Origin: JBBQFI01 sp038321775
Lineage (GTDB): Bacteria; Verrucomicrobiota; Verrucomicrobiia; Chthoniobacterales; UBA10450
Length of the DNA: 64,000 nt
NCBI GenBank assembly: GCA_038321775.1
Contig: JBBQFI010000010.1
Span: 62,001 to 126,000 of the forward strand
Direction of reading: 5' to 3'
Shown piece after piece: positions 33,789 to 41,632 of this stretch; the first letter of the stretch is position 1; each line of letters begins with the position of its first letter. Both the position numbers and the translations under genes were made by a program. The notes beneath the pieces were generated by a model that ran no database searches, was not told where the DNA came from, and worked only from the letters and a program-made list of their open reading frames with translations.

Positions 33789-34859
33789 GTGATTCCGCAC
33801 GATAAACTTTTCATTCCAGGACCCGTCGAGGTTTCAGAAAAAACGCTCGCTGCCTTCTCGCGTCCAATGATTGGACATCGCGGCGACGCTTTCAAAAACC
33901 TTTACCGCGACATCCATCCGAAACTGCAAGAATTGTTCGGAACAAAACAGCCGGTCTTTCTTTCCACATCATCAGCGTGGGGTGTAATGGAAGCTTCCAT
34001 CCGGAACCTTGTCGAGCGCGGCGTTCTTTGCTGCATGTGCGGCGCCTTCTCCGACAAATGGCTCGACGTCGCGAAACGCTGCGGCAAAAACGCCGAGCCG
34101 CTCCAGGTCGATTGGGGCAAACAGATCGATCACAAAGATCTCGATGCCAAACTCGCGAGCGGAAAATTCGACACCGTAACTTTAATTCACAACGAAACTT
34201 CCACCGGCGTCATGAATCCGTTGCCGGAAATTTGCTGCACGCTCGCAAAATATCCCGATGTCGTGCTCATCGTCGACACCGTCTCATCTTTTTCCGCCAT
34301 GAAGATCGAGATGGACGCGCTTCAGATCGACGTCCTGCTCACCGGTTCGCAAAAAGCGCTCGCGTTGCCCCCCGGTTTTTCCCTCCTCTCTGTTTCCGAA
34401 AAAGCACTCGCGCGCGCCGAGAAACAAAAGGATCGCGGTTGCTACTTCGATTTCCTCGAATTCAAAAAACAACAAGCTGATTGGATGACGCCAAGCACGC
34501 CGAGCATCGGCCACATCTTCGCCCTGCAATCCAAGCTCGACGAAATTTTCGCTGAAGGCCTAACAAATCGCTACGAACGTCACGCCCAAACTAACGCCCT
34601 CGTTCATGATTGGGTCCGGGCTCGCAGTTTCGATTTTTTTGCGGAGGAAAGTTTTCGTTCCAAAACACTCACCTGCGTAAAAAACAATCGCGGTGTTGAT
34701 GTCGCGAAGCTTGTCCGCGATCTCCGAGAAAAACATCACCTCGTCATCGACGGCGGTTACGGCAAACTCAAAGGCCAAACCTTCCGTCTCTCCAACATGG
34801 GCGACGAAACCGACGAAACGGTTTCGCATTTGCTGGGCTGCCTTGATGATTGTCTATGA
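33789..34859 (+). CDS. Alanine-glyoxylate/serine-pyruvate aminotransferase family protein
   Basis: A 356-residue fold-type I PLP enzyme. It begins IPHDKLFIPGPVEVSEKTL, typical of the AGT/SPT group. It continues with MIGHRGDAFKNLY, the PLP-phosphate region STSSAWGVMEAS, DTVSSFSAMKIEMD with the PLP-ring Asp, and the Schiff-base lysine in LTGSQKALALPPG. GTG at 33789 is chosen because it starts at the conserved IPGP region; a TTG at 33762 falls on the end of repeat B. Likely reaction: transamination of alanine or serine with glyoxylate or pyruvate. Phosphonoalanine-type transaminases are an alternative. Confidence 0.87.
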   Translation: MIPHDKLFIPGPVEVSEKTLAAFSRPMIGHRGDAFKNLYRDIHPKLQELFGTKQPVFLSTSSAWGVMEASIRNLVERGVLCCMCGAFSDKWLDVAKRCGKNAEPLQVDWGKQIDHKDLDAKLASGKFDTVTLIHNETSTGVMNPLPEICCTLAKYPDVVLIVDTVSSFSAMKIEMDALQIDVLLTGSQKALALPPGFSLLSVSEKALARAEKQKDRGCYFDFLEFKKQQADWMTPSTPSIGHIFALQSKLDEIFAEGLTNRYERHAQTNALVHDWVRARSFDFFAEESFRSKTLTCVKNNRGVDVAKLVRDLREKHHLVIDGGYGKLKGQTFRLSNMGDETDETVSHLLGCLDDCL

Positions 34860-34952
34860 GGTCAACGACCAAGGAATTACCGGCGCGCAAACACAACGAA
34901 CTCCTGTAAGAAATACAAATTGGGACTTTATGAGGTGGGGCTGAATTTCCCC

Positions 34953-35030
34953 AAAAGAGAAGAGCGCCTTCGTTTCCGAGAGCGCGCCGTTTATATTTGA
35001 TGACGGTAAATTTGAATTTTGTCGGCAATC
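34953..35030. repeat. Decayed direct copy of rnpB 3' end and terminator
   Basis: This stretch aligns with 35514-35590. The first 33 bases (AAAAGAGAAG..GCGCCTTCGTTTCCGA..AGCGC) differ at 2 positions. It then drifts through TTGATGACGGTAA (rnpB: TTGATGGCGGTAA) and GAATTTTGTC (rnpB: GAATTCTGTC). It therefore copies the terminator plus about 25 bases of the mature 3' end of RNase P RNA. The copies flank the toxin-antitoxin pair as direct repeats 561 bases apart, like attL/attR left by integration at rnpB. Confidence 0.7.
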
Positions 35031-35072
35031 GCCCGAGTTGGCGCGACAAGGGGCCGATGTTAGAATCCTGAA

Positions 35073-35273
35073 ATGAGAGCGCGCGAATCGGCGGCGGAAT
35101 ACATCGTTAAGAACGGCAAACGAAAAGCAGTCATCCTTCCGATCGAGGAATACGAAGAATTGCTTGAAGACCTGCACGATCTTGCGGTAATCGCTCGAAG
35201 AAAAAACGAGCCGACCGTCCCTTTCGCCGAAGTTAAGCGCAGGTTAAAAAAGAATGCCGCGGTATCTCGTTGA
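35073..35273 (+). CDS. Antitoxin, Phd/YefM/RelB-like
   Basis: A 66-residue antitoxin. The N-terminal half AEYIVKNGKRKAVILPIEEYEELLEDL is the Phd/YefM-type DNA-binding and dimerisation fold. The charged C-terminal half (ARRKNEPTVPFAEVKRRLKK) is the toxin-wrapping part. It overlaps the toxin start by 20 bases, the usual coupled order with antitoxin first. It should autorepress its own operon. The antitoxin frame is intact although the toxin frame is broken. Confidence 0.85.
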   Translation: MRARESAAEYIVKNGKRKAVILPIEEYEELLEDLHDLAVIARRKNEPTVPFAEVKRRLKKNAAVSR

Positions 35274-35515
35274 GTTCCGTCGCTCAGCGGAAAAGGATCT
35301 CCAACGGCTAAATCCCCCCATTCAAGGACGTGTGCTTCGAGCTATTGAAGCATTGGCCACTAACCCGCGAACCTCATGGCTGCCACAAATTGATCGATAG
35401 TAACAATGCTTATCGCGTCCGCGTCGGTGATTATCGCGTGATCTACACGATTTTCGATACGCTGCGTATTGTCGCGATCGAAAGCATTCGTCATCGTCGT
35501 GAAGTTTATCGCTAA
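35254..35515 (+). pseudogene. RelE/ParE-family toxin, frameshifted
   Basis: Starting at ATG 35254 the frame encodes MPRYLVEFRRSAEKDLQRLN..VLRAIEALATNPR, then goes out of register and stops at 35398-35400. The rest of a RelE toxin continues in another frame to TAA 35513-35515: PHGCHKLIDSNNAYRVRVGD, then YRVIYTIFDTLRIVAI and IRHRREVYR. Removing one A at about 35370-35371 restores NPRPHGCHKL and a standard RelE of about 86 residues. The toxin would be a ribosome-dependent mRNA endonuclease. A sequencing error is possible but the flanking decay favours true inactivation. Confidence 0.8.
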
Positions 35516-35520
35516 AAGAG

Positions 35521-35550
35521 AAGGGCGCCTTCGTTTCCGAAAGCGCCCTT
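35521..35550 (-). terminator. Terminator of rnpB
   Basis: Stem AAGGGCGC / GCGCCCTT with inner TTCG..CGAA pairing, followed on the minus strand by CTCTTTT. It starts 7 bases past the mature 3' end of RNase P RNA. Confidence 0.8.
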
Positions 35551-35557
35551 CATAGTT

Positions 35558-35953
35558 GATGGCGGTAAGCCGAATTCTGTCAGCCTGATTACTCAGACCG
35601 GACGATCATTTATCTCAATCCCGCTTTCGCGGAACCGCCCGGCGAATTTTCATTCGCCGTGATGCGACGTTACCCGAGGATCGACGGACCGGCTGTCCTC
35701 CCTCTGTTTTGTCTTGCACCGCATGGGGTTTTTCGTGCCTCGCGCATTACTACGCGAGCGGTGAGCTCTTACCTCGCCTTTTCACCCTTACCTGCACTTC
35801 TTTCAAAGAACCGGCGGTATCTTTTCTGTGACACTTTCCGTCGCCGCAATCTTTCAACTGCGACGCCCGCGTGTTTTACGCGGCATGCTGCCGTATGGTG
35901 TTCGGACTTTCCTCCAGTAAGCCTAACGACTCACCAGCGATCATCTGCCATCG
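35558..35953 (-). ncRNA. rnpB: RNase P RNA (class A)
   Basis: About 396 bases on the minus strand. The 5' part has the universal GAGGAAAGTCCGAACACC block (P4/CR-I). The middle has AAGAAGTGCAGGTAAGGGTG followed by AAAAGGCGAGGTAAGAGCTC. The 3' part has GACAGAATTCGGCTTACCGCC, the standard 3' conserved end. Ends were set by P1 pairing of GATGGC (35953) with GCCATC (35558). The RNA is the catalytic subunit that matures tRNA 5' ends. A GTCGTTAGG copy of the dispersed word lies between P1 and the first conserved block. A terminator follows at once, and its 3' end is duplicated at 34953-35030. Confidence 0.95.
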
Positions 35954-36026
35954 ATGACGAGCTTACCACGGAATTAAAAATTCGGAAGCGGCGAAACGGA
36001 TTGCCGTTTGCTTAGTTACTTTCAAA

Positions 36027-36692
36027 TCATGCGGCGTTGACGGTTTTTCGCGGCCAATTAAACGCGGCATAAATCAAATGGTACGCACCAAAAGTTACGC
36101 CCATGAGCACATTCGGGACGTCGAGAGAAAAATATGCTTCGATCAGATTCGTGATGACAGGGACTGACAAACTTGTGAGGAGAAAAGCCCATCCCAGTCC
36201 CACCATTCCGCGCGGGGCGAACAACGAAGCTGAAAGAAGCATCAATCCGTAAAACGCAATCCAGACGACTACGAGATTCAGTTCTTGCGCGCCGAGATAA
36301 CCGGTCGTGAAAAACCAGCCGGTGAAAGCGGCTGGAATAAGCGCAAACGGTTTCAGATGGTTCAGTGCGAGTTTTAGCTCGGGAGAAAGAAACGGGCGGC
36401 CGCTGCGTCGAGCTTCACGCGCGAGGAAAAACATTGATGCCACCATTTCAAAGATGAGTGTCGCGATCCAGAGCGTGGCGAATTCCCGGGCACGGACCGA
36501 TCGACCGGTGGTAATTTTGGTTTCGTCGTTAAGATAAATTCCGACCGCGACAAAAGTGGACAGCAGCCCGGTAGAAAGGGCGATACGTGCAAAGACTGCG
36601 CGATAAATTTCGGATCGCTCGATTAACAATCCGACAGTGCGCGATCGTTCATCACTGCTCGCATTTCGATTCATCGCGCTGATTACTGACAT
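36027..36692 (-). CDS. Six-helix membrane protein of unknown function
   Basis: A 221-residue polytopic protein with about six hydrophobic segments, for example ARIALSTGLLSTFVAVGIYL, TLWIATLIFEMVASMFFLA, and WIAFYGLMLLSASLFAPRG. The N terminus is cytoplasmic and charged. No transport motif is recognised. It is divergent from nothing and lies 73 bases beyond rnpB on the same strand, so read-through from this gene into rnpB is possible. The start is either ATG 36692 or ATG 36674. Function unknown. Confidence 0.6.
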   Translation of the reverse strand: MSVISAMNRNASSDERSRTVGLLIERSEIYRAVFARIALSTGLLSTFVAVGIYLNDETKITTGRSVRAREFATLWIATLIFEMVASMFFLAREARRSGRPFLSPELKLALNHLKPFALIPAAFTGWFFTTGYLGAQELNLVVVWIAFYGLMLLSASLFAPRGMVGLGWAFLLTSLSVPVITNLIEAYFSLDVPNVLMGVTFGAYHLIYAAFNWPRKTVNAA

Positions 36693-36718
36693 GCATTCAA
36701 TTTTTTGCCACGCCAGTT

Positions 36719-37207
36719 TTAGATCGGCGAAGGCACGGTCATCAGAAAAATAACGATCATGGCGAGCGCGATCATGAGTTTGCCGATCATGCCGCCGAGA
36801 GTTCCTAACAAACTCCCCCAGCCTGCGCGACCAGCTGCGACCATTTTTTTTCCAGCAACGAATTCACCAACGATCGCGCCAATCACTGGTCCGATGAAAA
36901 GACCGATGAGGCCGAAGAAAATTCCGACGAGCGCGCCGATAGTCGCACCGAGCATTCCCCATTTGCTCGCCCCAAATCGCCGCGCACCCCAATAGCCGCT
37001 CGCGAAATCGAGTGCGTACGAAAAAAGTGTGAGAGCAACGAGCGCAGCGACCGACCCCCAGCCGATGCTTTTGCTGGGACCGAGCATGATCCGATGCAAG
37101 ATCGCGGCGAAAAGAATAATCGTGGTGCCGGGAAAAATGGGCAGAACCGTCCCGAGCAATCCCGCCGCCATCAGCACAATCGCAATTGACCACCAGAGCA
37201 ATTCCAT
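36719..37207 (-). CDS. DUF456 membrane protein
   Basis: A 162-residue protein with a hydrophobic, glycine-rich sequence: WWSIAIVLMAAGLLGTVLP with PIFPGTTIILFA, and GALVGIFFGLIGLFIGPVIG. This is the pattern of DUF456, which carries small glycine-zipper helices. Family role is unknown. The ATG at 37207 begins at the first helix. It lies 26 bases upstream of the six-helix protein gene and is probably cotranscribed. The peroxiredoxin gene is divergent with about 90 bases between starts. Confidence 0.78.
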   Translation of the reverse strand: MELLWWSIAIVLMAAGLLGTVLPIFPGTTIILFAAILHRIMLGPSKSIGWGSVAALVALTLFSYALDFASGYWGARRFGASKWGMLGATIGALVGIFFGLIGLFIGPVIGAIVGEFVAGKKMVAAGRAGWGSLLGTLGGMIGKLMIALAMIVIFLMTVPSPI

Positions 37208-37296
37208 CGCCCGACACGTTATCGTGCGGTAAAGCTTTTGACCATGCGCGGGCAATTTCTATAGTGAAGTCTCGCTCAGAAAACCTGAAAGAATTT

Positions 37297-37791
37297 ATGG
37301 CACTCGCAGTCGGCACCAAAGCACCGGATTTTAGCCTTTCCACAAAAACAGCGAACGGCCCGAAGCGGGTAAAATTGAGCGACAACTTCGGCAAGCAGAA
37401 CACGCTGCTTTTATTTTTCCCGATGGCGTTCACCGGTACGTGCACGACGGAAATGTGCGGCGTGACGATGGATTTATCGGCTTACAGCAGCCTGAATGCG
37501 GCGGTGTATGGAATCAGCGGCGACAATCCGTTCGCGCAGGAAGCGTGGGCGCAGAAGGAAAAAATCAGTGTGCCGCTTTTGAGCGATTACGAACACAAGG
37601 TCGCCGTGGCGTACGATGTCGCCTACGATTCGTTTCTTCCGCAGATTAATCTCGGCATGGGCGGAGTGCCGAAGCGCGCGGTTTTTATCGTTGATCGTGA
37701 GGGGACGATTCAATACGCGGAACACGACGACGATGCTCGCGCACTGCCAAATTTCGACAAGGTAAAGACAAAATTGGCGGAGCTGAAATGA
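37297..37791 (+). CDS. Peroxiredoxin (AhpC/TSA, AhpE/PrxQ-like)
   Basis: A 164-residue cytoplasmic peroxidase. It starts MALAVGTKAPDFSLST; the active site is LFFPMAFTGTCTTEMCGV, with peroxidatic Cys in TGTC and a second Cys five residues later (TCTTEMC). The PrxQ-type spacing would allow an intramolecular disulfide. GGVPKRAVFIVDREGTIQY closes the fold. It reduces H2O2 or organic peroxides with thioredoxin as likely donor. The ATG at 37297 matches family N termini; 37 open upstream codons overlap the divergent gene. Confidence 0.88.
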   Translation: MALAVGTKAPDFSLSTKTANGPKRVKLSDNFGKQNTLLLFFPMAFTGTCTTEMCGVTMDLSAYSSLNAAVYGISGDNPFAQEAWAQKEKISVPLLSDYEHKVAVAYDVAYDSFLPQINLGMGGVPKRAVFIVDREGTIQYAEHDDDARALPNFDKVKTKLAELK

Positions 37792-37794
37792 TCG

Positions 37795-37887
37795 CTAGCC
37801 ACGCTATCATCCCGCGCGAATGCGAGGTACCTCACAGTGTCAGTGATGATTTGCGAGGTCCTTCGCTCTCGCTCAGGATGACGACTT
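37795..37887. repeat. Intergenic imperfect palindrome, family A
   Basis: Sequence between the peroxiredoxin and acnA genes. Arms ATCATCCCGCGCGAATGCGAGG and GCGAGGTCCTTCGC..CTCAGGATGACG are near complements. It resembles the units at 18772 and 45209. It fills the whole gap, so the acnA leader is largely repeat-derived. Confidence 0.6.
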
Positions 37888-37891
37888 GAAT

Positions 37892-40765
37892 ATGAACGAC
37901 GAATTCAAAACGCTGCAGAAATTCGATGCCGGCGAGGGTCGTGAAGGATTTTTGCATTCACTCCCCGCTCTCGAAGAGCAAGGCCTCGGAAAAATTTCGC
38001 GTCTGCCTGTGAGCATTCGCATCGTGCTCGAATCAATCCTGCGCAATTGCGACGGAAAAAAAGTGCGGCGCAAGGATGTTGAAACATTAGCGAAATGGAA
38101 TGCGAAGAAACCCGCGAATGAAGAAATTCCATTCGTGGTCGCGCGAATTGTCCTGCAGGATTTTACCGGCGTGCCGCTGGTGGTGGATCTCGCGGCCATG
38201 CGCAGCGCCGTGCGACAGCTGAAAGGCGATCCGAAAATTATCGAGCCGCTCGTGCCTGTCGATCTCGTGGTCGATCATTCCGTGCAGGTCGATTTCTTCG
38301 GTTCGGCGCAGGCGTTGCGCTTGAATCTCGACATGGAATTCAAACGCAACCGCGAACGCTACCAATTTTTGAAATGGGGACAGCAAGCGTTTCAAACTTT
38401 CCAACTCATCCCGCCGGGAATCGGCATCGTGCATCAGGTCAATCTTGAATACCTCGCGAAAGGCGTGCTCTTTCAGAAGTCAGAGGTCGGAGGTCAGAGA
38501 TCAGAAATATTTTATCCCGACACACTGGTTGGAACGGATTCGCACACGACGATGATCAACGGACTCGGCGTTGTTGGTTGGGGCGTCGGCGGAATTGAAG
38601 CGGAAGCGGGAATGCTCGGGCAACCGGTTTATTTTTTAACGCCGGAAGTCGTGGGCGTGAATTTGAGCGGAAGATTACGCGAAGGCGTAACTGCAACCGA
38701 CCTCGTGCTGCACATCACACAAATGCTGCGCGCGCAAAAAGTCGTGGGGAAATTTGTCGAGTTTTACGGCGAAGGCGCGGAGTCGCTGCCGGTGCCCGAC
38801 CGCGCAACCATCGGAAACATGTCGCCAGAGTACGGCGCGACCATGGGATTTTTCCCGGTCGATCAGGAATCGGTAAAATATCTGCGCGCCACCGGTCGGA
38901 CCGACGAACAATGCGCGGCATTCGAAAATTATTTCCGTGCACAAAAAATGTTCGGTATGCCGCACAAAGGGGACATCGATTACAGCATCGAATTGCAATT
39001 GGATCTCGGCGAAGTGCAGCCGGGAGTCGCTGGCCCGAAGCGACCGCAGGATCGAATCAACCTTCCGGAATTAGGCGATGCGTTTCGCACGCTACTGCAA
39101 AAACCGGTGACCGATGGCGGTTACGGAAAAGGAGACGGCGACCTGAGCGCGAAATATCCAGTGCAGTTGAATGGTTCGCCGCCTAACGACGAAGAAATGC
39201 CATCGACCGATAAGCACAACCAGGGCATGGAAGCCGGCGAAGAGCGCAATAAACTCGAGATGGTTTCAAATCGCCCGACGCCCGATTCGGCGAAGGAGAT
39301 CGAAGAAGAAAAATCCGATCCGTTTCATCACGGCAAAACGCAAATCGGCCACGGCACCGTTTTGATCGCAGCGATCACCAGTTGCACGAACACAAGCAAT
39401 CCAAGTGTGATGCTTGCTGCCGGCTTGCTCGCGAAAAAAGCAGTGGAGCGCGGATTGCACGTCGACCCGGCAGTGAAGACTTCGCTCGCGCCGGGATCGC
39501 GCGTCGTGACCGATTATCTCGCGAAAACCGGACTGCAAAAATATCTGGATGAACTCGGTTTCAATCTCGTCGGTTATGGTTGCACGACGTGCATCGGAAA
39601 TTCCGGGCCGCTCCATCCGAAGATCGAGAAAGCGATCAGCGATTACGATCTTGTTGCCGCGTCTGTGCTCTCTGGAAATCGGAACTTCGAAGCGCGCGTA
39701 CATCAAAACATCAAGGCGAATTTTTTGATGTCGCCGCCGCTCGTGGTCGCATTTGCGCTCGCGGGACGTGTCGATCTCGACCTGTCGCGCGAATCGATCG
39801 GAAAAGACAAGGACGGCAAGGAAACGTATCTGCGCGATCTCTGGCCCTCGTTAGGCGAAATTCGCGATGCCATGGAATCGGCGCTCACGCCGGAAGTGTT
39901 CCGAAAACTTTATCGCGATTTTGCCGATCAAAATCCGAAGTGGAACGAAATCCCGTCGAGCACAGGCGAAGTTTATCAATGGGATGAGAAGAGCGATTAC
40001 ATTCACGAGCCGCCGTTCTTCAAAGATTTCTCGATGGAAACGGGACACATCACCGACATTCGCGGCGCGCGTCCGCTGGGAATTTTTGGCGACTCGGTGA
40101 CAACCGATCACATTTCGCCGGCCGGCGCGATCAAAGCCTCTTCACCCGCGGGACAGTATTTGATGTCGCGCGGAATTAAGCCGGAAGATTTCAACAGTTA
40201 CGGTTCGCGACGCGGAAACGATTTGGTCATGACCCGTGGGACATTCGCAAACGTGCGCATTAAAAACTTAATGGCGCCAGGAACCGAGGGCGGCGTAACC
40301 GTGCATCATCCGAGCGGAGAACAGATGTCGATCTTCGACGCCGCCACTCGTTATCAAAAAGACAAGGTGCCGCTTGTGATTTTGGCCGGCCACGAATACG
40401 GCACGGGATCGTCGCGCGATTGGGCGGCAAAAGGAACCCGTTTGTTAGGCGTAAAAGCGGTGGTCGCTGCGAGCTTCGAGCGCATTCACCGGTCGAATCT
40501 TGTCGGCATGGGCGTGTTGCCGTTGCAATTTCTCGATGGCGTAACCGCGCAATCGCTTGGGCTCGATGGCTCGCAAACTTTTTCCATCGGCGGATTGTCC
40601 GATGCGATTCAACCCGGCGCGGGCCTGACGCTCGAGATTCAAACCATAGACAAACAGTTGCGGTACGTGCCGGTAAAGTTGCGTATCGATACGCCGATCG
40701 AAGTCGATTACTACAAGCACGGTGGAATTTTGCCGTTTGTCTTGCGGCAGTTGATGGCGCGCTAA
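37892..40765 (+). CDS. acnA: Aconitate hydratase A
   Basis: The 957-residue enzyme interconverts citrate and isocitrate in the TCA cycle with a 4Fe-4S cluster. Family landmarks: PDTLVGTDSHTTMINGLGV, AAITSCTNTSNPSVMLAAG (cluster Cys), YGCTTCIGNSGPL (two cluster Cys), and the swivel domain YGSRRGNDLVMTRGTF with AGHEYGTGSSRDWAAKG. It is about 65 residues longer than E. coli AcnA. The extra length is mostly in a hydrophilic linker before the first cluster Cys (PPNDEEMPSTDKHNQG.. EEEKSDPFHHG). A short insert near residue 195 is encoded by a tandem heptamer. ATG 37892 is preferred to a TTG two codons earlier. Confidence 0.94.
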   Translation: MNDEFKTLQKFDAGEGREGFLHSLPALEEQGLGKISRLPVSIRIVLESILRNCDGKKVRRKDVETLAKWNAKKPANEEIPFVVARIVLQDFTGVPLVVDLAAMRSAVRQLKGDPKIIEPLVPVDLVVDHSVQVDFFGSAQALRLNLDMEFKRNRERYQFLKWGQQAFQTFQLIPPGIGIVHQVNLEYLAKGVLFQKSEVGGQRSEIFYPDTLVGTDSHTTMINGLGVVGWGVGGIEAEAGMLGQPVYFLTPEVVGVNLSGRLREGVTATDLVLHITQMLRAQKVVGKFVEFYGEGAESLPVPDRATIGNMSPEYGATMGFFPVDQESVKYLRATGRTDEQCAAFENYFRAQKMFGMPHKGDIDYSIELQLDLGEVQPGVAGPKRPQDRINLPELGDAFRTLLQKPVTDGGYGKGDGDLSAKYPVQLNGSPPNDEEMPSTDKHNQGMEAGEERNKLEMVSNRPTPDSAKEIEEEKSDPFHHGKTQIGHGTVLIAAITSCTNTSNPSVMLAAGLLAKKAVERGLHVDPAVKTSLAPGSRVVTDYLAKTGLQKYLDELGFNLVGYGCTTCIGNSGPLHPKIEKAISDYDLVAASVLSGNRNFEARVHQNIKANFLMSPPLVVAFALAGRVDLDLSRESIGKDKDGKETYLRDLWPSLGEIRDAMESALTPEVFRKLYRDFADQNPKWNEIPSSTGEVYQWDEKSDYIHEPPFFKDFSMETGHITDIRGARPLGIFGDSVTTDHISPAGAIKASSPAGQYLMSRGIKPEDFNSYGSRRGNDLVMTRGTFANVRIKNLMAPGTEGGVTVHHPSGEQMSIFDAATRYQKDKVPLVILAGHEYGTGSSRDWAAKGTRLLGVKAVVAASFERIHRSNLVGMGVLPLQFLDGVTAQSLGLDGSQTFSIGGLSDAIQPGAGLTLEIQTIDKQLRYVPVKLRIDTPIEVDYYKHGGILPFVLRQLMAR
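38473..38507 (+). repeat. Tandem heptamer (5 units) inside acnA
   Basis: Five 7-base units in a row: tcagaag, tcagagg, tcggagg, tcagaga, tcagaaa. The 35 bases encode QKSEVGGQRSE, sitting between the conserved blocks HQVNLEYLAKG and YPDTLVGTDSH. The reading frame is kept because the total insertion relative to relatives is compensated at the edges. Confidence 0.75.
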
Positions 40766-40766
40766 T

Positions 40767-40824
40767 TTGTAGGGCGTCTCTGTGAGACGCCGTTCTCCCA
40801 GCGGCTGACGCAGCCGCCCTACAA
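40767..40824. repeat. Dispersed intergenic imperfect palindrome, family B
   Basis: Second copy of the element at 33699. It begins TTGTAGGGCGTCTCTG and ends GCCGCCCTACAA, with inner GTCTCTGTGAGAC hairpin. It lies right after the acnA stop, where it may act as a transcript end. The remaining bases to 40907 show no gene. Confidence 0.7.
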
Positions 40825-40906
40825 CTTATGCCAGATCGCGGACACGATCGCGCCAGACGCGCATCTTCACCTCTGGCTCGCTGTCATTGCTTCAACTAAA
40901 ACAGGA

Positions 40907-41611
40907 TCAATCGAGTTTTCGCCACACCTGAACATGCGAACCTTCCGCGATAAATTGCGAGACAGGCGCGGCGGAAAGCGGCTGGACGAATTCCGCGCCG
41001 TAAAGTGAGGGGATGTCGCCAGAAAAATTTGCCGTATGCGCGCGCCGGATTTTCCAGCGTGGATGTTCGACCCGATATTCGCTCGTGTGTTTGCCGGCGG
41101 TGTAACCCCAATAGTGCTCCGTAATGAATTCTTCATGCGAGCCAACCGCTGTGCTTGTCAATTCACCGGTCGCGCTCATGAAAAGCGAATCCCATTTTTT
41201 TCCGCGACGCCATTCATAGTTAACAGAAACGCCCGTCTCGTTATCGACAATTTCATGACGCATCGGCACTGCGGAATAATGTTCGCCGTAAAAGACGCGA
41301 GCGACCGCGGCGATGGCGCGACGCGGCACCAGCTCGCGAATGAAAACGACACCGCGTTTCCAGCCATCGACCGACTTGCGCTTCACATAGAAGCGCAAAT
41401 TTACTTCTTCGAAATCGCGATGCATCGGAATGGAAATTCCGAGCACACGCGTATCGAGAAAAAGGAAGCCGACGACGCTGAGAAAGGTTTCGCCCTCAAA
41501 AATATCGAGCTCGATTCCTTCCGGCACGAAGGGCGCAAGAATTTGTGGATCGACGACGAAATTCATCATCGCGAGATAACGCCAGTTCGCCGTGAGAAAT
41601 GGTTTCAGCAC
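40907..41611 (-). CDS. DUF2071 (YqjF-like) protein
   Basis: This 234-residue protein of the YqjF/DUF2071 family begins FLTANWRYLAMMNFVVDPQI with the pattern LAPFVPEGIELD. It continues with RVLGISIPMHRDFEEVNLRFYV and RGVVFIRELVPRRAIAAVAR, which are family hallmarks and resemble the acetoacetate decarboxylase fold. Function is unproven. The start is a GTG. Its stop faces the acnA gene across repeat B. Confidence 0.82.
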   Translation of the reverse strand: MLKPFLTANWRYLAMMNFVVDPQILAPFVPEGIELDIFEGETFLSVVGFLFLDTRVLGISIPMHRDFEEVNLRFYVKRKSVDGWKRGVVFIRELVPRRAIAAVARVFYGEHYSAVPMRHEIVDNETGVSVNYEWRRGKKWDSLFMSATGELTSTAVGSHEEFITEHYWGYTAGKHTSEYRVEHPRWKIRRAHTANFSGDIPSLYGAEFVQPLSAAPVSQFIAEGSHVQVWRKLD

Positions 41612-41632
41612 ACTCGTTAGGCGTCGCTGATT

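Noticed and set aside
34693..34944. Open frame across the aminotransferase end and the gap
   Set aside because: It is antisense-free but out of frame with the real gene and has no protein-like features.
35254..35515. Programmed frameshift in the toxin
   Set aside because: No slippery heptamer or downstream structure is evident at the GCGAACC site; a plain indel is simpler.
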